The notes: generated by a model from the sequence alone, not told the origin. A DNA stretch of 64,000 nucleotides from Methylosinus sp. C49 (GCF_009936375.1 NZ_AP022332.1:1669501-1733500), one strand, 5' to 3'; shown: positions 31,801 to 41,175, counted from the stretch's first letter. Numbers and translations: made by a program.

Positions 31801-32571
31801 ATGTTCCGCCCCTTCGTCGACGACTTCCTCGCCTGCCTGCGCTTCTACTCCCGCCTGCCGGTTCCGGCGCCGCGGGGGCATGAGATGCCGGACTTCCGCA
31901 CCGCCGTGCGGGCGCTGCCGCTCGCCGGCGCGCTGGTCGCGCTCGCGCCGGCCTGGACGCTGCTCGCCGCCCATGCGCTCGGCCTGCCGCCTTTTCTCGC
32001 CGCCACGCTGGCGCTGGCGGCGCTGGTCGTCATCACCGGCGCATTGCATGAGGACGGGCTCGCCGATCTCGCCGATGGCTTCGGCGGCGGCGCGACGCGG
32101 GAGGAGAAGCTCGAGATTATGCGCGACAGCCGGCTGGGCTCCTATGGCGCCCTCGCGCTGACGCTCTCGCTGGCGCTGCGCCTCGGCGCGCTGACGACGA
32201 TCGCGCAGCGCGGAGTCTTCGAGGCGGCCGCCATTCTCATTTTCGCGGCGTCGCTCTCGCGCACCGCCGGGCTGCTGCCGATCATGATCCTCGCGCCCGC
32301 GCGCGCGGACGGGGCCGGCCACGCCGCCATGCGGCCGTTCAAGGAAGCGCTGCAGACGGCGGCGCTGCTGGCGAGCGCCTTCTCTATTCTGCCGATCGCG
32401 CTCGGCGTCTCGCCGATCGCGGCTGTGCTCGCCGGCGCGCTGTCCGTCGCCGCGGCCTATGCGACGGCCAAGCTCGCCGAGCGGCAGATCGGCGGCCTCA
32501 CGGGCGATGTGCTGGGCGGCGCGCAGCAGGCGGCGGAGATCGCGGCGCTGCTCGTATTTTCGAGCGGCTGA
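31801..32571 (+). CDS. cobS: Adenosylcobinamide-GDP ribazoletransferase CobS
   Basis: A 256-residue polytopic enzyme joining adenosylcobinamide-GDP and alpha-ribazole in the last steps of B12 synthesis. Signature segments are LRFYSRLPVP near the start, HEDGLADLADGFGGGATREE with KLEIMRDSRLGSYGALAL (metal/substrate site), and GGLTGDVLGGAQQAAEIAAL. An in-frame ATG at 31789 is possible, but 31801 gives the usual N-terminus. No other cob genes are in the window. It is convergent with dusA. Confidence 0.95.
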   Translation: MFRPFVDDFLACLRFYSRLPVPAPRGHEMPDFRTAVRALPLAGALVALAPAWTLLAAHALGLPPFLAATLALAALVVITGALHEDGLADLADGFGGGATREEKLEIMRDSRLGSYGALALTLSLALRLGALTTIAQRGVFEAAAILIFAASLSRTAGLLPIMILAPARADGAGHAAMRPFKEALQTAALLASAFSILPIALGVSPIAAVLAGALSVAAAYATAKLAERQIGGLTGDVLGGAQQAAEIAALLVFSSG

Positions 32572-32578
32572 GAAGGCG

Positions 32579-33592
32579 TCAGGCGCTCGCCGCCTCCGCC
32601 ATGCGCGCCGTCGCGCGCCGCACCTCGCCGACGGCGGAGCGCAGCGTCTCGACGCCGGCGCCGGGCTGCACCGCTTCGCTCGCGAGGCGCCGGCGGAAGG
32701 CGCGCGCGCCGGGCCTGCCGGCGAAGAGGCCGAGCATATGCCGCGTCATGTTGGAGAGGCGCTCGCCACGTTGCAGCTGCGCCTCGATATAGGGAATGAA
32801 GGCATCCACCGCCGCAAAGCCGTCCGCGAGCGGAGCCGCCTCGCCGAACAGCTCTGGGTCGACGCGAAGCAGAAGCTCCGGCTCGTGATAGGCCGCGCGG
32901 CCGATCATGACGCCATCGACATGGGCGAGATGCGCGCGCATGTCCTCGAGCGTCGCAATGCCGCCGTTGATCGCGATCGGCAGGCTCGGATAGGCGCGCT
33001 TCAGCTCATAGACGAGGCCGTAGTCGAGCGGCGGAACGTCGCGATTCTCCTTGGGCGAGAGGCCGGAGAGCCAAGCCTTGCGGGCGTGGACGACGAGCGC
33101 GTCGCAGCCGGCGCCGACGGCGCGCTCGGCGAGGTCGAACAGCGCGGCTCTCGGCTCCTGATCGTCGACGCCGATGCGGCATTTGACGGTGACGGGAAGC
33201 GCGACCGCATCCTTCATCGCCTTCACGCAATCGGCGACGAGATCGGGCCGCAGCATGAGACAGGCACCGAAAGCGCCGTTCTGCACGCGATCGGACGGGC
33301 AGCCGACATTGAGATTGATCTCGTCGAACCCATAGGGCTCGGCGATGCGCGCGGCCTTGCCCAACTCGCCCGGATCGGAGCCGCCGAGCTGCAGCGCCAG
33401 CGGCCGCTCCGCCGCATCGAAGCCGAGCAGCCGATCGCGGTCGCCGAAGATCACGGCGCCGGTCGTCAGCATCTCCGTATAGAGCCGCGCGCGGCGCGAC
33501 ATAAGCCGATGGAAGAACCGGCAGTGACGATCCGTCCAGTCCATCATAGGCGCGGTAGAGAATCTAATGTCTTGATTTGTAAGCGATTTCAT
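32579..33592 (-). CDS. dusA: tRNA-dihydrouridine(20/20a) synthase DusA
   Basis: A 337-residue FMN enzyme reducing uridines in the tRNA D-loop. It has FSTAPMMDWTDRHCRFFHRL, then the DusA-type LYTEMLTTGAVIFGDRDRLL, LALQLGGSDPGEL, the catalytic C98 in INLNVGCPSDRV, and VHARKAWLSGLSPKENRDVP. Its 5' end faces a tyrosine recombinase gene 107 bases away. The dusA 5' end is a known integration target for a family of genomic-island integrases. Confidence 0.96.
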   Translation of the reverse strand: MKSLTNQDIRFSTAPMMDWTDRHCRFFHRLMSRRARLYTEMLTTGAVIFGDRDRLLGFDAAERPLALQLGGSDPGELGKAARIAEPYGFDEINLNVGCPSDRVQNGAFGACLMLRPDLVADCVKAMKDAVALPVTVKCRIGVDDQEPRAALFDLAERAVGAGCDALVVHARKAWLSGLSPKENRDVPPLDYGLVYELKRAYPSLPIAINGGIATLEDMRAHLAHVDGVMIGRAAYHEPELLLRVDPELFGEAAPLADGFAAVDAFIPYIEAQLQRGERLSNMTRHMLGLFAGRPGARAFRRRLASEAVQPGAGVETLRSAVGEVRRATARMAEAASA

Positions 33593-33699
33593 TTTAGTCT
33601 CAAGGCCATAGGTCGGGGCGTGTGCACTCTCCGGTTACGCCTCGATACGACACTTTTCGCTCCTTTTCGACTTCTCGGTGCACACAGAGCGCACACGAA

Positions 33700-34761
33700 A
33701 TGGCGACCTTCACGAGGTTCAAATCCCGCTCCTGGCGAGCTCAAGTTCGACGCAAGGGGAATTACGTCAACGAGACGTTTCTCCGCCGGCGCGACGCGGA
33801 GGAGTGGGCGCTCGACATAGAGCGCCGGATCGACCGTGGCGAGTCGCCGTCGAGGCGCGCGCGGAAGGAGGCGCGAACATTCGGAGACCTCGTTCGGCTC
33901 CATAGGGACGATCTCGCGGAAGTCGGAAAGCGGATCGGCCGGTCGAAGGCCGCTAGCCTTACATTCCTCGAGCGTCGCCTTGGACGATTGAAGATTTCAG
34001 AGCTGGATCGAGAGCGCCTCATCCAATTCGGTCGCGATAGAGCGAAGGAAGGAGCCGGTCCCGTCACGCTCGGCATCGACCTCGGCTATGTCAAAACGAT
34101 CCTGTCGCACGCAGCGGCGGTTCACGGCATCCAGCTTTCGACGGAGCCGACCGATCTCGCGCGCATCGCGCTGAACCGTCTGGGATTGGTCGGGAAAGGA
34201 AACGAACGTGATCGCCGGCCGACGCCGGACGAAATCGATCGCATTATCGCACGAGCCGATTTGACGCCGAAGCTGACAATTCCGTTGGGAAGGATCGTGC
34301 GCTTCGCGATCGCGACTGCGATGCGGCTCGATGAAATTTGCCGCGTCGCATGGAAGGATTTCGATCCCGACCATAAGATGCTTCTCATCAAAGATCGGAA
34401 AGACCCGCGCCGGAAGTCGGGAAACAATCAGAAGATTCCGCTTCTCGACGTGAGCGGCTATGACGCATGCGCTCTCGTTCACGAGCAGAAGGAAGCCTCG
34501 AAAAGCAGCAAGGGTCGAATTTTTCCGTATAACAGCCGGTCGGTAGGGACGGCGTTTCGTCGGACATGTCGCGCCCTCAAGATTTCCGACCTTCATTTTC
34601 ACGATTTACGGCATGAAGGCGCGAGCTGCCTCTTCGAGGCGGGCTTTTCGATCGAGCAAGTGGCGCTCGTCACGGGGCATCGAGACTGGAAGATGCTTCG
34701 ACGATATACGCATCTCAAACCCGAGCAGTTGCATGCCCGGAAGAGTGGTGTGGCGGCGTGA
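33700..34761 (+). CDS. Phage/island-type tyrosine recombinase
   Basis: A 353-residue integrase. The N-terminal part (RAQVRRKGNYVNETFLRRRD) is an arm-binding-like domain, followed by a core-binding region and the catalytic domain. Catalytic residues visible are R209 (AMRLDEIC), a Lys in the beta-hairpin (LLIKDRKDPRRK), H301-R304 (HDLRHEG), H327 (TGHRDWKM) and Y336 (RRYTHL). It appears intact. Its place beside the 5' end of dusA suggests a dusA-directed integrase and marks the left edge of the accessory region. Confidence 0.93.
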   Translation: MATFTRFKSRSWRAQVRRKGNYVNETFLRRRDAEEWALDIERRIDRGESPSRRARKEARTFGDLVRLHRDDLAEVGKRIGRSKAASLTFLERRLGRLKISELDRERLIQFGRDRAKEGAGPVTLGIDLGYVKTILSHAAAVHGIQLSTEPTDLARIALNRLGLVGKGNERDRRPTPDEIDRIIARADLTPKLTIPLGRIVRFAIATAMRLDEICRVAWKDFDPDHKMLLIKDRKDPRRKSGNNQKIPLLDVSGYDACALVHEQKEASKSSKGRIFPYNSRSVGTAFRRTCRALKISDLHFHDLRHEGASCLFEAGFSIEQVALVTGHRDWKMLRRYTHLKPEQLHARKSGVAA

Positions 34762-35223
34762 AATCCGTGCGCGATGGGCTGTGGGAACCAACGCCCGGAT
34801 TTTCAGTCGCGGATTGCAGCCATGTTTTATGGCCTAATTACAACTACTTATTAGAAGTAGAAAAATCGTAGCAAGGCGCCAGCAAGGGGGAAGCCCGCCG
34901 AGCTTCTGGAGCCGATATGCGGTTATCGAGAAGAGCCAGCGGCGAGGGGTTGCCGAAAATGGCGTGATCGATTGATCTAGTCGAAGAAGTCGGCCAGGCC
35001 GTCGTGAAAGGAACCACTACGCATAGGCATGCCGTTGCCATTGTAGCTGCCGCAGCAATGCGCCAGGAGCTGACGGTTTTTCGCCTAAAACTAGACGTGT
35101 GGGCCTTCTACAGTCTATAGCGAGTGCGATTTTCATGTCCCTATCTGCTGAAAGGGCAGTCGCGCGTCCCCCAACACCAGCGCCATCGTGCAATCGAAAC
35201 GCGGCGGGGCATGCCGAATAATG
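34762..35223. other. Non-coding stretch behind the integrase
   Basis: No credible gene was found. On the minus strand a short frame around 34970-35065 reads AHCCGSYNGNGM and ends DGLADFFD before a stop, which looks like the tail of a decayed gene. The 44-bp repeat at 35027-35070 is in this stretch. A locally AT-rich part around 34830-34870 could hold a promoter. Confidence 0.45.
35027..35070. repeat. 44-bp direct repeat, left copy
   Basis: It begins GCATGCCGTTGCCATT and continues GCTGCCGCAGCAATGCGCCA. It matches 54620-54663 at 41 of 44 positions in the same orientation, 19.6 kb away. Confidence 0.85.
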
Positions 35224-36411
35224 CTAGGCAGTCTCGCCGGGAAGGATTTTCGGGAGCGATTGCCGATCGAGGAGATTTACGCCGAGCGCCGCGAACGTGC
35301 AGGCGCCGAGCAGGATCGCCGCGTTGACGGTGTCGGCCCGTCCGATCCAGCTCGCGACGACTGGCGCCAGAACGAGAAGGGCGCCATTGTTCATCGATTC
35401 CGATGACGCCAATACAAAGCCCGCGTCAGACCCAGCTCGGCTCGCCTGAACGGCGGTGTTGGCCGGGGCGGCGAGACCCGAGGCAAATCCCCAAAGAGCC
35501 AGAAGGATAATTGCCGATACGCGACTCGACTCGGTCGCCAGGAACGCGCTCTGCGTAAAGAAGATGAGGCCGATGGCGAAAACCAGCACAGTCTCGGGCC
35601 GTCCGGCCCAGGCTGTCAGCCGCCCGACGGCTAGGTTGCCTGCGGCGAGCCCGAAACCGAAGGCAGCGACCGAAAGGCCGATGACGCCGGTGGAAAGACC
35701 GTAGCGGCTACGCAGAACCTCGCCGGAGATCAGATACCCGGCGATCGTCGCGCCGAGCCATAAACCCTTGGAAAGGTTTGGCCTGAGGATCGCGCCGTCG
35801 AGCAATCGGGCGGCCGACGCTTTGAGCGGGCGACTCTGCCGCGCGATGGATGGCGGCAAAATGCGCGCCCCCACGATGAGGACGGCGATGCAACCACAGG
35901 CGACGGCGATGAACGGCGCGCGCCAATCGTAGGCGTCGGTCAAGAGCCCCGCGACGGTCGGCCCCGTGGCGATGCCGAGGGTCAAGCCAAAGAGGACGAG
36001 CCCCATGGCTCCGGCCTGACGGTCTTCGGGAACGGTCTCGGAAATCAGGGCAAAGGCGGTCGGCGTGAGCGCCGCTCCCGCTGCGCCGCCGAGCACACGC
36101 GCGACGATCGCGAAGGAGAGCGAGGGCGCGAAGGCGACAGCCAACGCATCAGCGGCAAAAAGCGCCAGCGCTGGCAACAACAAACGCCGCCGACCGATCC
36201 GATCGCTGAGGAGGCCGATGAGCGGGGCGAGTACGGCATAGGACACCGCGTAGGCAGAGACGAGCCAGGCGATATCAGCAGGCTTCGCGGCAAAGGCCGA
36301 CGCCAACGGCGTCAGCATCGGCGCGAGCATGAATTCAACCGCGCCGACGAAATAGACGGCGAGCGCCAGGGTGGCGAGGATAAGCGAGGGCGATGGGGTT
36401 GGATTCGGCAT
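35224..36411 (-). CDS. MFS transporter, drug:H+ antiporter (DHA1) type
   Basis: A 395-residue 12-helix major facilitator. The family signature between helices 2 and 3 is GLLSDRIGRRRLLLPALALF, and motif C-like GIATGPTVAGLL is in helix 5, which indicates export by proton antiport. It is close to chloramphenicol/arabinose-type exporters. Its start lies inside the end of the MerR gene (77-base overlap), so the regulator and transporter are co-transcribed. Substrate unknown. Confidence 0.85.
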   Translation of the reverse strand: MPNPTPSPSLILATLALAVYFVGAVEFMLAPMLTPLASAFAAKPADIAWLVSAYAVSYAVLAPLIGLLSDRIGRRRLLLPALALFAADALAVAFAPSLSFAIVARVLGGAAGAALTPTAFALISETVPEDRQAGAMGLVLFGLTLGIATGPTVAGLLTDAYDWRAPFIAVACGCIAVLIVGARILPPSIARQSRPLKASAARLLDGAILRPNLSKGLWLGATIAGYLISGEVLRSRYGLSTGVIGLSVAAFGFGLAAGNLAVGRLTAWAGRPETVLVFAIGLIFFTQSAFLATESSRVSAIILLALWGFASGLAAPANTAVQASRAGSDAGFVLASSESMNNGALLVLAPVVASWIGRADTVNAAILLGACTFAALGVNLLDRQSLPKILPGETA

Positions 36412-36793
36412 GGACAGGCGATTCCGATACGTTGATGTCGTCCTGGCTGGAGGCAGTCTTCAGGGTGACAAGAAGCTTCTGGCGGCGCGTTTCGAGATCG
36501 GCCATTTGCCGTTCGATCGCCTCGAGCTTCAACCGATGCGCAGCGGCCACCTTCGGACAGGCGGTGACTGCGGCGGGATCGTCGACGATGCAGTTGAGAA
36601 ATGTCGCGATTTCGTCTGTGGTGAAGCCGAGCCGGATCATCCGGCCGATGCGGCGCACGAAAGCCACGTCGACCTCGTCGAAATCGCGGTAGCCGTTCTC
36701 CTCGCGGGTGGCGCGGATCAGGCCGACCTTCTCGTAATGACGGATGGAGCGCACGCTCGCCCCAGTCCTTTTTGCAACGTCTCCGATCTTCAT
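36335..36793 (-). CDS. MerR-family transcriptional regulator
   Basis: A 152-residue regulator with an N-terminal winged HTH (MKIGDVAKRTGASVRSIRHY, then EKVGLIRATREENGYRDF) and a dimerisation helix (HRLKLEAIERQMADLETRRQ). There is a Cys in NCIVDD and another in TACPKV, but no clear metal-binding cluster. The last ~25 residues are encoded over the start of the MFS gene and look irregular. A MerR-type operator/promoter lies 26 bases upstream, so it probably controls itself and the exporter. Confidence 0.88.
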   Translation of the reverse strand: MKIGDVAKRTGASVRSIRHYEKVGLIRATREENGYRDFDEVDVAFVRRIGRMIRLGFTTDEIATFLNCIVDDPAAVTACPKVAAAHRLKLEAIERQMADLETRRQKLLVTLKTASSQDDINVSESPVHAESNPIALAYPRHPGARRLFRRRG

Positions 36794-36818
36794 CCGCCCT
36801 CCTGCCGCATGGTCTAGC

Positions 36819-36838
36819 CCCTGACATCAATGTCAGGG
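36819..36838 (-). promoter_or_regulatory. MerR-type operator within a 19-bp-spaced promoter
   Basis: CCCTGACATTGATGTCAGGG is a perfect 20-bp palindrome. On the minus strand CTGACC, 19 bases and CTAGAC form a -35/-10 pair with the elongated spacer typical of MerR-activated promoters. It sits immediately upstream of the merR gene. Confidence 0.7.
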
Positions 36839-37069
36839 TCAGCACGAAAGTGAGATTTACCGCACGACGGAGAAGCGCTGCGCCGCAGCGCGCAGCGATC
36901 GCCGACCACGGCGTCACGGCCCCGCACGTCGTCATCGATTAAGCTTTTTGCCTCGCCATCGACCGGACTTGCGCCTCCGCCGGCGCGGCTCGCGAGAGGG
37001 TGGCTTCGTGGCTGTCTGTCGATATATGCCGGCTGGCCGCGTGACACCGAGCTCCCAGCGCTTACGACG

Positions 37070-38155
37070 CTATCCGACTTGGCCACGATGCCGCAGAAAC
37101 TGATCGGCGAGCACGATCGCCATCATTGCTTCGCCGACCGGCACGGCGCGAATGCCGACGCAGGGATCGTGCCTGCCTTTCGTGACGATTTCCGTGTCTC
37201 CTCCGAGGCTGTCGATCGTCAGCCGCGGCGTGAGGATCGACGACGTCGGTTTGACCGCGAAACGCGCCACGATCGTCTGCCCGGTCGAAATGCCGCCGAG
37301 CACGCCGCCGGCGCGATTGGAGAGAAAGATCGCTCTCCCGTCATTGCCCGAACGCATTTCGTCGGCGTTGGCTTCACCCGAGAGTTCCGCGGCCGCAAAG
37401 CCCGCCCCGATTTCAACTCCCTTGACAGCATTGATCGACATGAGGGCGCTCGCGAGCTCGGCGTCGAGCTTACCATAGATCGGCGCGCCCCAGCCTGCAG
37501 GAACGCCTTCCGCAATCACCTCGATCACGGCGCCGACGGACGAGCCCGCTCTTCGCGCCTCGTCGAGATAATCCTCCCAACGCCGCGCTGCTCGTGGATC
37601 CGGGCAAAATAGCGAATTTCTCTCCACCTCGCTCCAATCGAAGCGCTCGCGATCGATTCTATCCGCGCCGATCTGCACGAGCGCTCCACGAATCGATACA
37701 CCCGCGACGACTTTGCGGGCGACCGCGCCCGCTGCAACGCGCGCGGCCGTCTCCCGCGCCGATGCGCGTCCGCCACCGCGATAGTCACGAATTCCGTATT
37801 TCGCATCATAGGCATAGTCTGCATGACCCGGACGGAATTTGTTCGCGATCTCGTTATAGTCTTTTGTGCGCTGATCGGTGTTGTCGATCATCAGAGCGAT
37901 CGGCGTGCCCGTCGTCACTTGCCGGCCGTTTCCGTCCGTGAAGACACCGGAGAGAATTTCCACGTCATCCGGCTCCCGCCGTTGCGTGGTAAATCGCGAT
38001 TGGCCGGGTCGACGTCTCTCGAGCGCATGTTGAATCTCCGCCGCCGTCAGCTCAATTCCCGGCGGACAACCGTCGACCACTGCGCCGAGCGCCGGCCCAT
38101 GACTCTCGCCGAATGTCGTGACGCGGAAGAGGTGGCCGAAACAATTATGAGACAT
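37070..38155 (-). CDS. aroC: Chorismate synthase
   Basis: A full-length 361-residue enzyme converting EPSP to chorismate with reduced FMN. It starts [20 protein letters not shown] and has [20 protein letters not shown]-like and [16 protein letters not shown] segments and the C-terminal [19 protein letters not shown]; all family signatures are intact. Its codon use looks less extreme in GC than that of the core genes and it lies between the integrase and the Rieske cluster. It may therefore be a second, acquired copy rather than the housekeeping gene. Confidence 0.95.
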   Translation of the reverse strand: MSHNCFGHLFRVTTFGESHGPALGAVVDGCPPGIELTAAEIQHALERRRPGQSRFTTQRREPDDVEILSGVFTDGNGRQVTTGTPIALMIDNTDQRTKDYNEIANKFRPGHADYAYDAKYGIRDYRGGGRASARETAARVAAGAVARKVVAGVSIRGALVQIGADRIDRERFDWSEVERNSLFCPDPRAARRWEDYLDEARRAGSSVGAVIEVIAEGVPAGWGAPIYGKLDAELASALMSINAVKGVEIGAGFAAAELSGEANADEMRSGNDGRAIFLSNRAGGVLGGISTGQTIVARFAVKPTSSILTPRLTIDSLGGDTEIVTKGRHDPCVGIRAVPVGEAMMAIVLADQFLRHRGQVG

Positions 38156-38265
38156 GCAGACCTCAGCGTTCTAGCGCAGACTCGATCTCGTCGCCGCTTC
38201 CGCCACGTGGTCGAAGCATGAAGAGACGCCCCGCCGCGCAGCTCCACGATCCGAACTGGGGCCGT

Positions 38266-39114
38266 TTAGTTTCGCACCGGAGGGCGCTTTCTCAAATGCA
38301 GGTGAAAAATACGAACGCCTTCCAGTAGGTAGCCGTCGTCCTCTGCGACATTCCGAAGATCGCGGTAAAGCGCTTCTATTTCTGGACTGGTCGCGAGCCC
38401 GAATTCTTGCAGCCGATCACGAATCTGAACGAACGAACGCCAGATCAGGCTCTTTTGACGCGGAGTCCTGAGCGCCGGTTGCGTGAACTGCGCCGCTTCG
38501 ATGTCGACGTCGATGTTCTGCACATATGTCCAAAGTGGCTCCGCACAATTGAATTTGACATTTATTCTCTCGCCCAGCCTTTCGAGCAGCTCGACCGAAC
38601 GGGGGACGGAGGGATGATGCGGAATCGAAAAGCGCCGTGTCGTCGGCTCCTCGATGATAATCGAGCCGTTGTCCTTACACAGCGCTAAGACGTTTTCGAA
38701 AAATGTCGTCCAATTCGTGATATGCGCGAGAACGAAGCGACAGTAGACGACGTCGAACGCTTCTCCGATGTCCAGCGTGGATGTCATGTCATGGCGGATG
38801 AAGCGAATATTGTCGATCCCGCGCTCCTCCCGTCTTTGGAGACAGACGTCGATCTGAGCTTGCGACTCGTCTATCGCCACTACAGCTCCGTTGCGCGACC
38901 TGACTTGATCGGTGAACCAGAACGCCATTTGGCCATGCCCGCATCCGATTTCCAACACGGACCGAGTATTGTCAGGAAGCTGGCTCGAGATGAAGTCTCG
39001 ACTCGCGGGATCGTATAGCTCGGTCAATATCTCCAAGCGCTCTCGATCGGCGTAGCCGACATCGTGGATATAGGCTTCGCTTTCACTCTTCGAATAGCCG
39101 TCGTGGTTCTGCAT
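38266..39114 (-). CDS. Class I SAM-dependent methyltransferase
   Basis: A 282-residue protein with a Rossmann SAM domain. Motif I is VLEIGCGHGQMAFWF, motif II includes VVAIDESQAQID, and post-motif segments are IRFIRHDMTSTLDI and FDVVYCRFVLAHITNW. The acceptor is unknown. The ATG at 39114 has GGTGA upstream; a GTG at 39123 is possible. It lies 20 bases downstream of the dioxygenase small subunit gene on the same strand, so a small-molecule substrate in the same pathway is plausible. Confidence 0.85.
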   Translation of the reverse strand: MQNHDGYSKSESEAYIHDVGYADRERLEILTELYDPASRDFISSQLPDNTRSVLEIGCGHGQMAFWFTDQVRSRNGAVVAIDESQAQIDVCLQRREERGIDNIRFIRHDMTSTLDIGEAFDVVYCRFVLAHITNWTTFFENVLALCKDNGSIIIEEPTTRRFSIPHHPSVPRSVELLERLGERINVKFNCAEPLWTYVQNIDVDIEAAQFTQPALRTPRQKSLIWRSFVQIRDRLQEFGLATSPEIEALYRDLRNVAEDDGYLLEGVRIFHLHLRKRPPVRN

Positions 39115-39134
39115 GGTTTTCACCGTGAAAGGTC

Positions 39135-39662
39135 TCAGATGATGATGCTGATGCGTCTTTGCTTCGAAATCGACTCATGGTCCAATTGCACCGATCGCTC
39201 GCGGATTCGAAACTCGGCCTCATGCGGAACGAGTCGATATTTCGCGCTGCCGACGAATTCCCAGGATTCGTGATTTCGAAATTGATAGACGACGAAATTC
39301 ACTCTCACGACGATCTCTTCCGTCGGAGGCGCCAAAAATCGTACGTTGGACACCAAGCGGCGCGTACGCGAGCGCGGTTGTTCCATCCAAGTCGACGCGC
39401 CCGCGAAATGCCGAACGCGCGCCCGCAGTCGGTCATAGTCGTCCAAAATCAGGCAGAGAGCTCGCTCAGGCGCGCTTTCGGCGGGGCGCTGCAATGGAGC
39501 GACGATGTAGCGCCCGTCCGGTTCGAAAAGCTCGAACCAGTCTTCGAGGCGCCAATCATCGAGAAGGTCCGCTTCCAAGGCGAGAAAGGAGGTGATGCGG
39601 CTTACGATATCCGGAACAATCGGGACGGCGCTCATATAGGGAACGACGAATGTTGCTGTCAT
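39135..39662 (-). CDS. Aromatic-ring-hydroxylating dioxygenase, beta subunit
   Basis: A 175-residue protein of the SnoaL-like ring_hydroxyl_B family: FLALEADLLDDWRLEDWFEL, then FEPDGRYIVAPLQRP, LILDDYDRLRARVRHFAG and RLVSNVRFLAPPTEEIVVRV. It forms the structural half of an alpha3beta3 oxygenase. Its ATG overlaps the stop of the alpha-subunit gene (TAATG), so the two are coupled. The substrate is not predictable from this subunit. Confidence 0.88.
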   Translation of the reverse strand: MTATFVVPYMSAVPIVPDIVSRITSFLALEADLLDDWRLEDWFELFEPDGRYIVAPLQRPAESAPERALCLILDDYDRLRARVRHFAGASTWMEQPRSRTRRLVSNVRFLAPPTEEIVVRVNFVVYQFRNHESWEFVGSAKYRLVPHEAEFRIRERSVQLDHESISKQRRISIII

Positions 39663-40912
39663 TACGGCTGCTCCACATAATTGGCCCATTCGCGCCAGAA
39701 GGCTCGGTTCTGCTCTTCATCTGTATGATTTGTCGTGCCGACGCTCATGCCACGCGAGAAGTCGCTGTAGCCGATGCCCGCATGTGCATACGACCGCTGG
39801 CAGGATTCCAGAATTTCGACGTCGTCGGGCGTTCCGAAACCGCCTGGCCCGATAAAGGATATCAGCGCGCTGACGCGCATGGCTCTTTCTTCCGGCGTGT
39901 CATTCGAAAATCCGGCGCCCCAGACGGTCACTTCGACCTCGTCGGGAGACGTCGGGAAAAAAGTCCGTATGTTCAAGCCGAGTATGTCGTTGATGACCAG
40001 ATTTGGAAAAACGAAGAGGCTGCGGTTGGTATGAGCCATGTCCTCCGCGCGTCCTCGTCCGACACGAGCGACGAGATCGTCGAACTTTTTATCGATCGCT
40101 GCTTTCATGTCGGCTGGGAATAGCGGGCTCCAATAAGCGATGGGCCGTCCAGTCGAAGGCGGACCGCTCTTTATGACGCCATGTCCGCCGCCGAGAGCAT
40201 AGCCGACGCCGCTGCGCTTGTGCGAGTTCGGATCGGTTCCGAGCGAATCGAGAAGCTCGAGAAATCGTTTGTGCGCAAATGGCAGATGATAGGCGTCGAC
40301 GCCGTTTTCAGCGAGGAGCTTCCAATTGGCTCGGATGGAGTGATGAAGATGTTCGGGCAGAACTTCGACGGATCCTTCGGACTGATCGCAAACGAGGTCT
40401 ATGTATTCCTTCGCGCCCCCGAGATAGGAGGCGAGGCTCACCGACGGTTCGCCGAAGTTGATGAATAGAAAGCCGCGATAATCATCGAGCTTGATTTGCG
40501 GCAAGGAAGGCTCGGGCAGCCCTTCGCCGACGCGTCCATACGCGGACCTTCCCGGCACGCCGGTGAGCGTGCCCGACGTATCGTACATCCAGCCGTGATA
40601 GGGACATGCAAATCGATTGGCGGTTCCTTTCGCGTCCGTGCAGACGACGGCGCCGCGGTGCGCGCAGGCGTTCAAGAACGCGCGCGGCGTCTCGGAAGCT
40701 ACGTCCCTGACCAAGATGACGGGGCGACCGCCGATCTTCCGCGTGAGAAAGTCGCCGGGCTTTTCCAACTCGCTCGCATGACCGGCATACAACCAGCATT
40801 TATCGAATATTCGCGTCAGCTCCCGGCGCCAAGTATCCTCACATACATAGACTTGCCGATGCACCCGAAAAAAATTCCTATTGTCTGTCTCGACGAATTG
40901 CCGCGTCGTCAT
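39662..40912 (-). CDS. Rieske aromatic-ring-hydroxylating dioxygenase, alpha subunit
   Basis: A 416-residue oxygenase. The Rieske [2Fe-2S] ligands are C83, H85, C103 and H106 (CAHRGAVVC and CPYHGW). The mononuclear iron site has D206, H209 and H214 (GVDAYHLPFAHKRF) with the carboxylate D364 in GTPDDVEILES. It is intact and of the benzoate/cumate-dioxygenase type size. No ferredoxin or reductase gene is nearby, so electrons must come from elsewhere. GGGAGAC precedes the ATG at 40912. It is likely the first gene of an alpha-beta-methyltransferase operon. Confidence 0.93.
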   Translation of the reverse strand: MTTRQFVETDNRNFFRVHRQVYVCEDTWRRELTRIFDKCWLYAGHASELEKPGDFLTRKIGGRPVILVRDVASETPRAFLNACAHRGAVVCTDAKGTANRFACPYHGWMYDTSGTLTGVPGRSAYGRVGEGLPEPSLPQIKLDDYRGFLFINFGEPSVSLASYLGGAKEYIDLVCDQSEGSVEVLPEHLHHSIRANWKLLAENGVDAYHLPFAHKRFLELLDSLGTDPNSHKRSGVGYALGGGHGVIKSGPPSTGRPIAYWSPLFPADMKAAIDKKFDDLVARVGRGRAEDMAHTNRSLFVFPNLVINDILGLNIRTFFPTSPDEVEVTVWGAGFSNDTPEERAMRVSALISFIGPGGFGTPDDVEILESCQRSYAHAGIGYSDFSRGMSVGTTNHTDEEQNRAFWREWANYVEQP

Positions 40913-40984
40913 TCGAGTCTCCCGAGAACGATGCCAGGGCGAGCCTCTATTCTTGTAGCCGCATCCATAACCGAGCAACAATAA

Positions 40985-41170
40985 AGCTCGACAACTAAAT
41001 AAATATTACGATCGCAAAAATAGCAATATAGTATTTTATTATACGACACATAACAATATATGGAGATAACAATTGAAATGACTCGTAATTCCGCAATGTC
41101 ATATCGACAAGCTGGAAGCATGTATTATTCTATGTTTGCGCCTCACAAAGAATAAGGCCTTTCAGCCGGC
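40985..41170. promoter_or_regulatory. AT-rich leader upstream of the dioxygenase operon
   Basis: This stretch (for example around 40990-41070) is strikingly AT-rich in a GC-rich genome and lies just upstream of the alpha-subunit gene. It probably holds the operon promoter. No clear operator palindrome was identified. Confidence 0.4.
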
Positions 41171-41175
41171 GCGCA

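Noticed and set aside
32459-33820. 453-residue plus-strand frame over dusA
   Set aside because: Shadow frame; dusA on the minus strand has full catalytic motifs.
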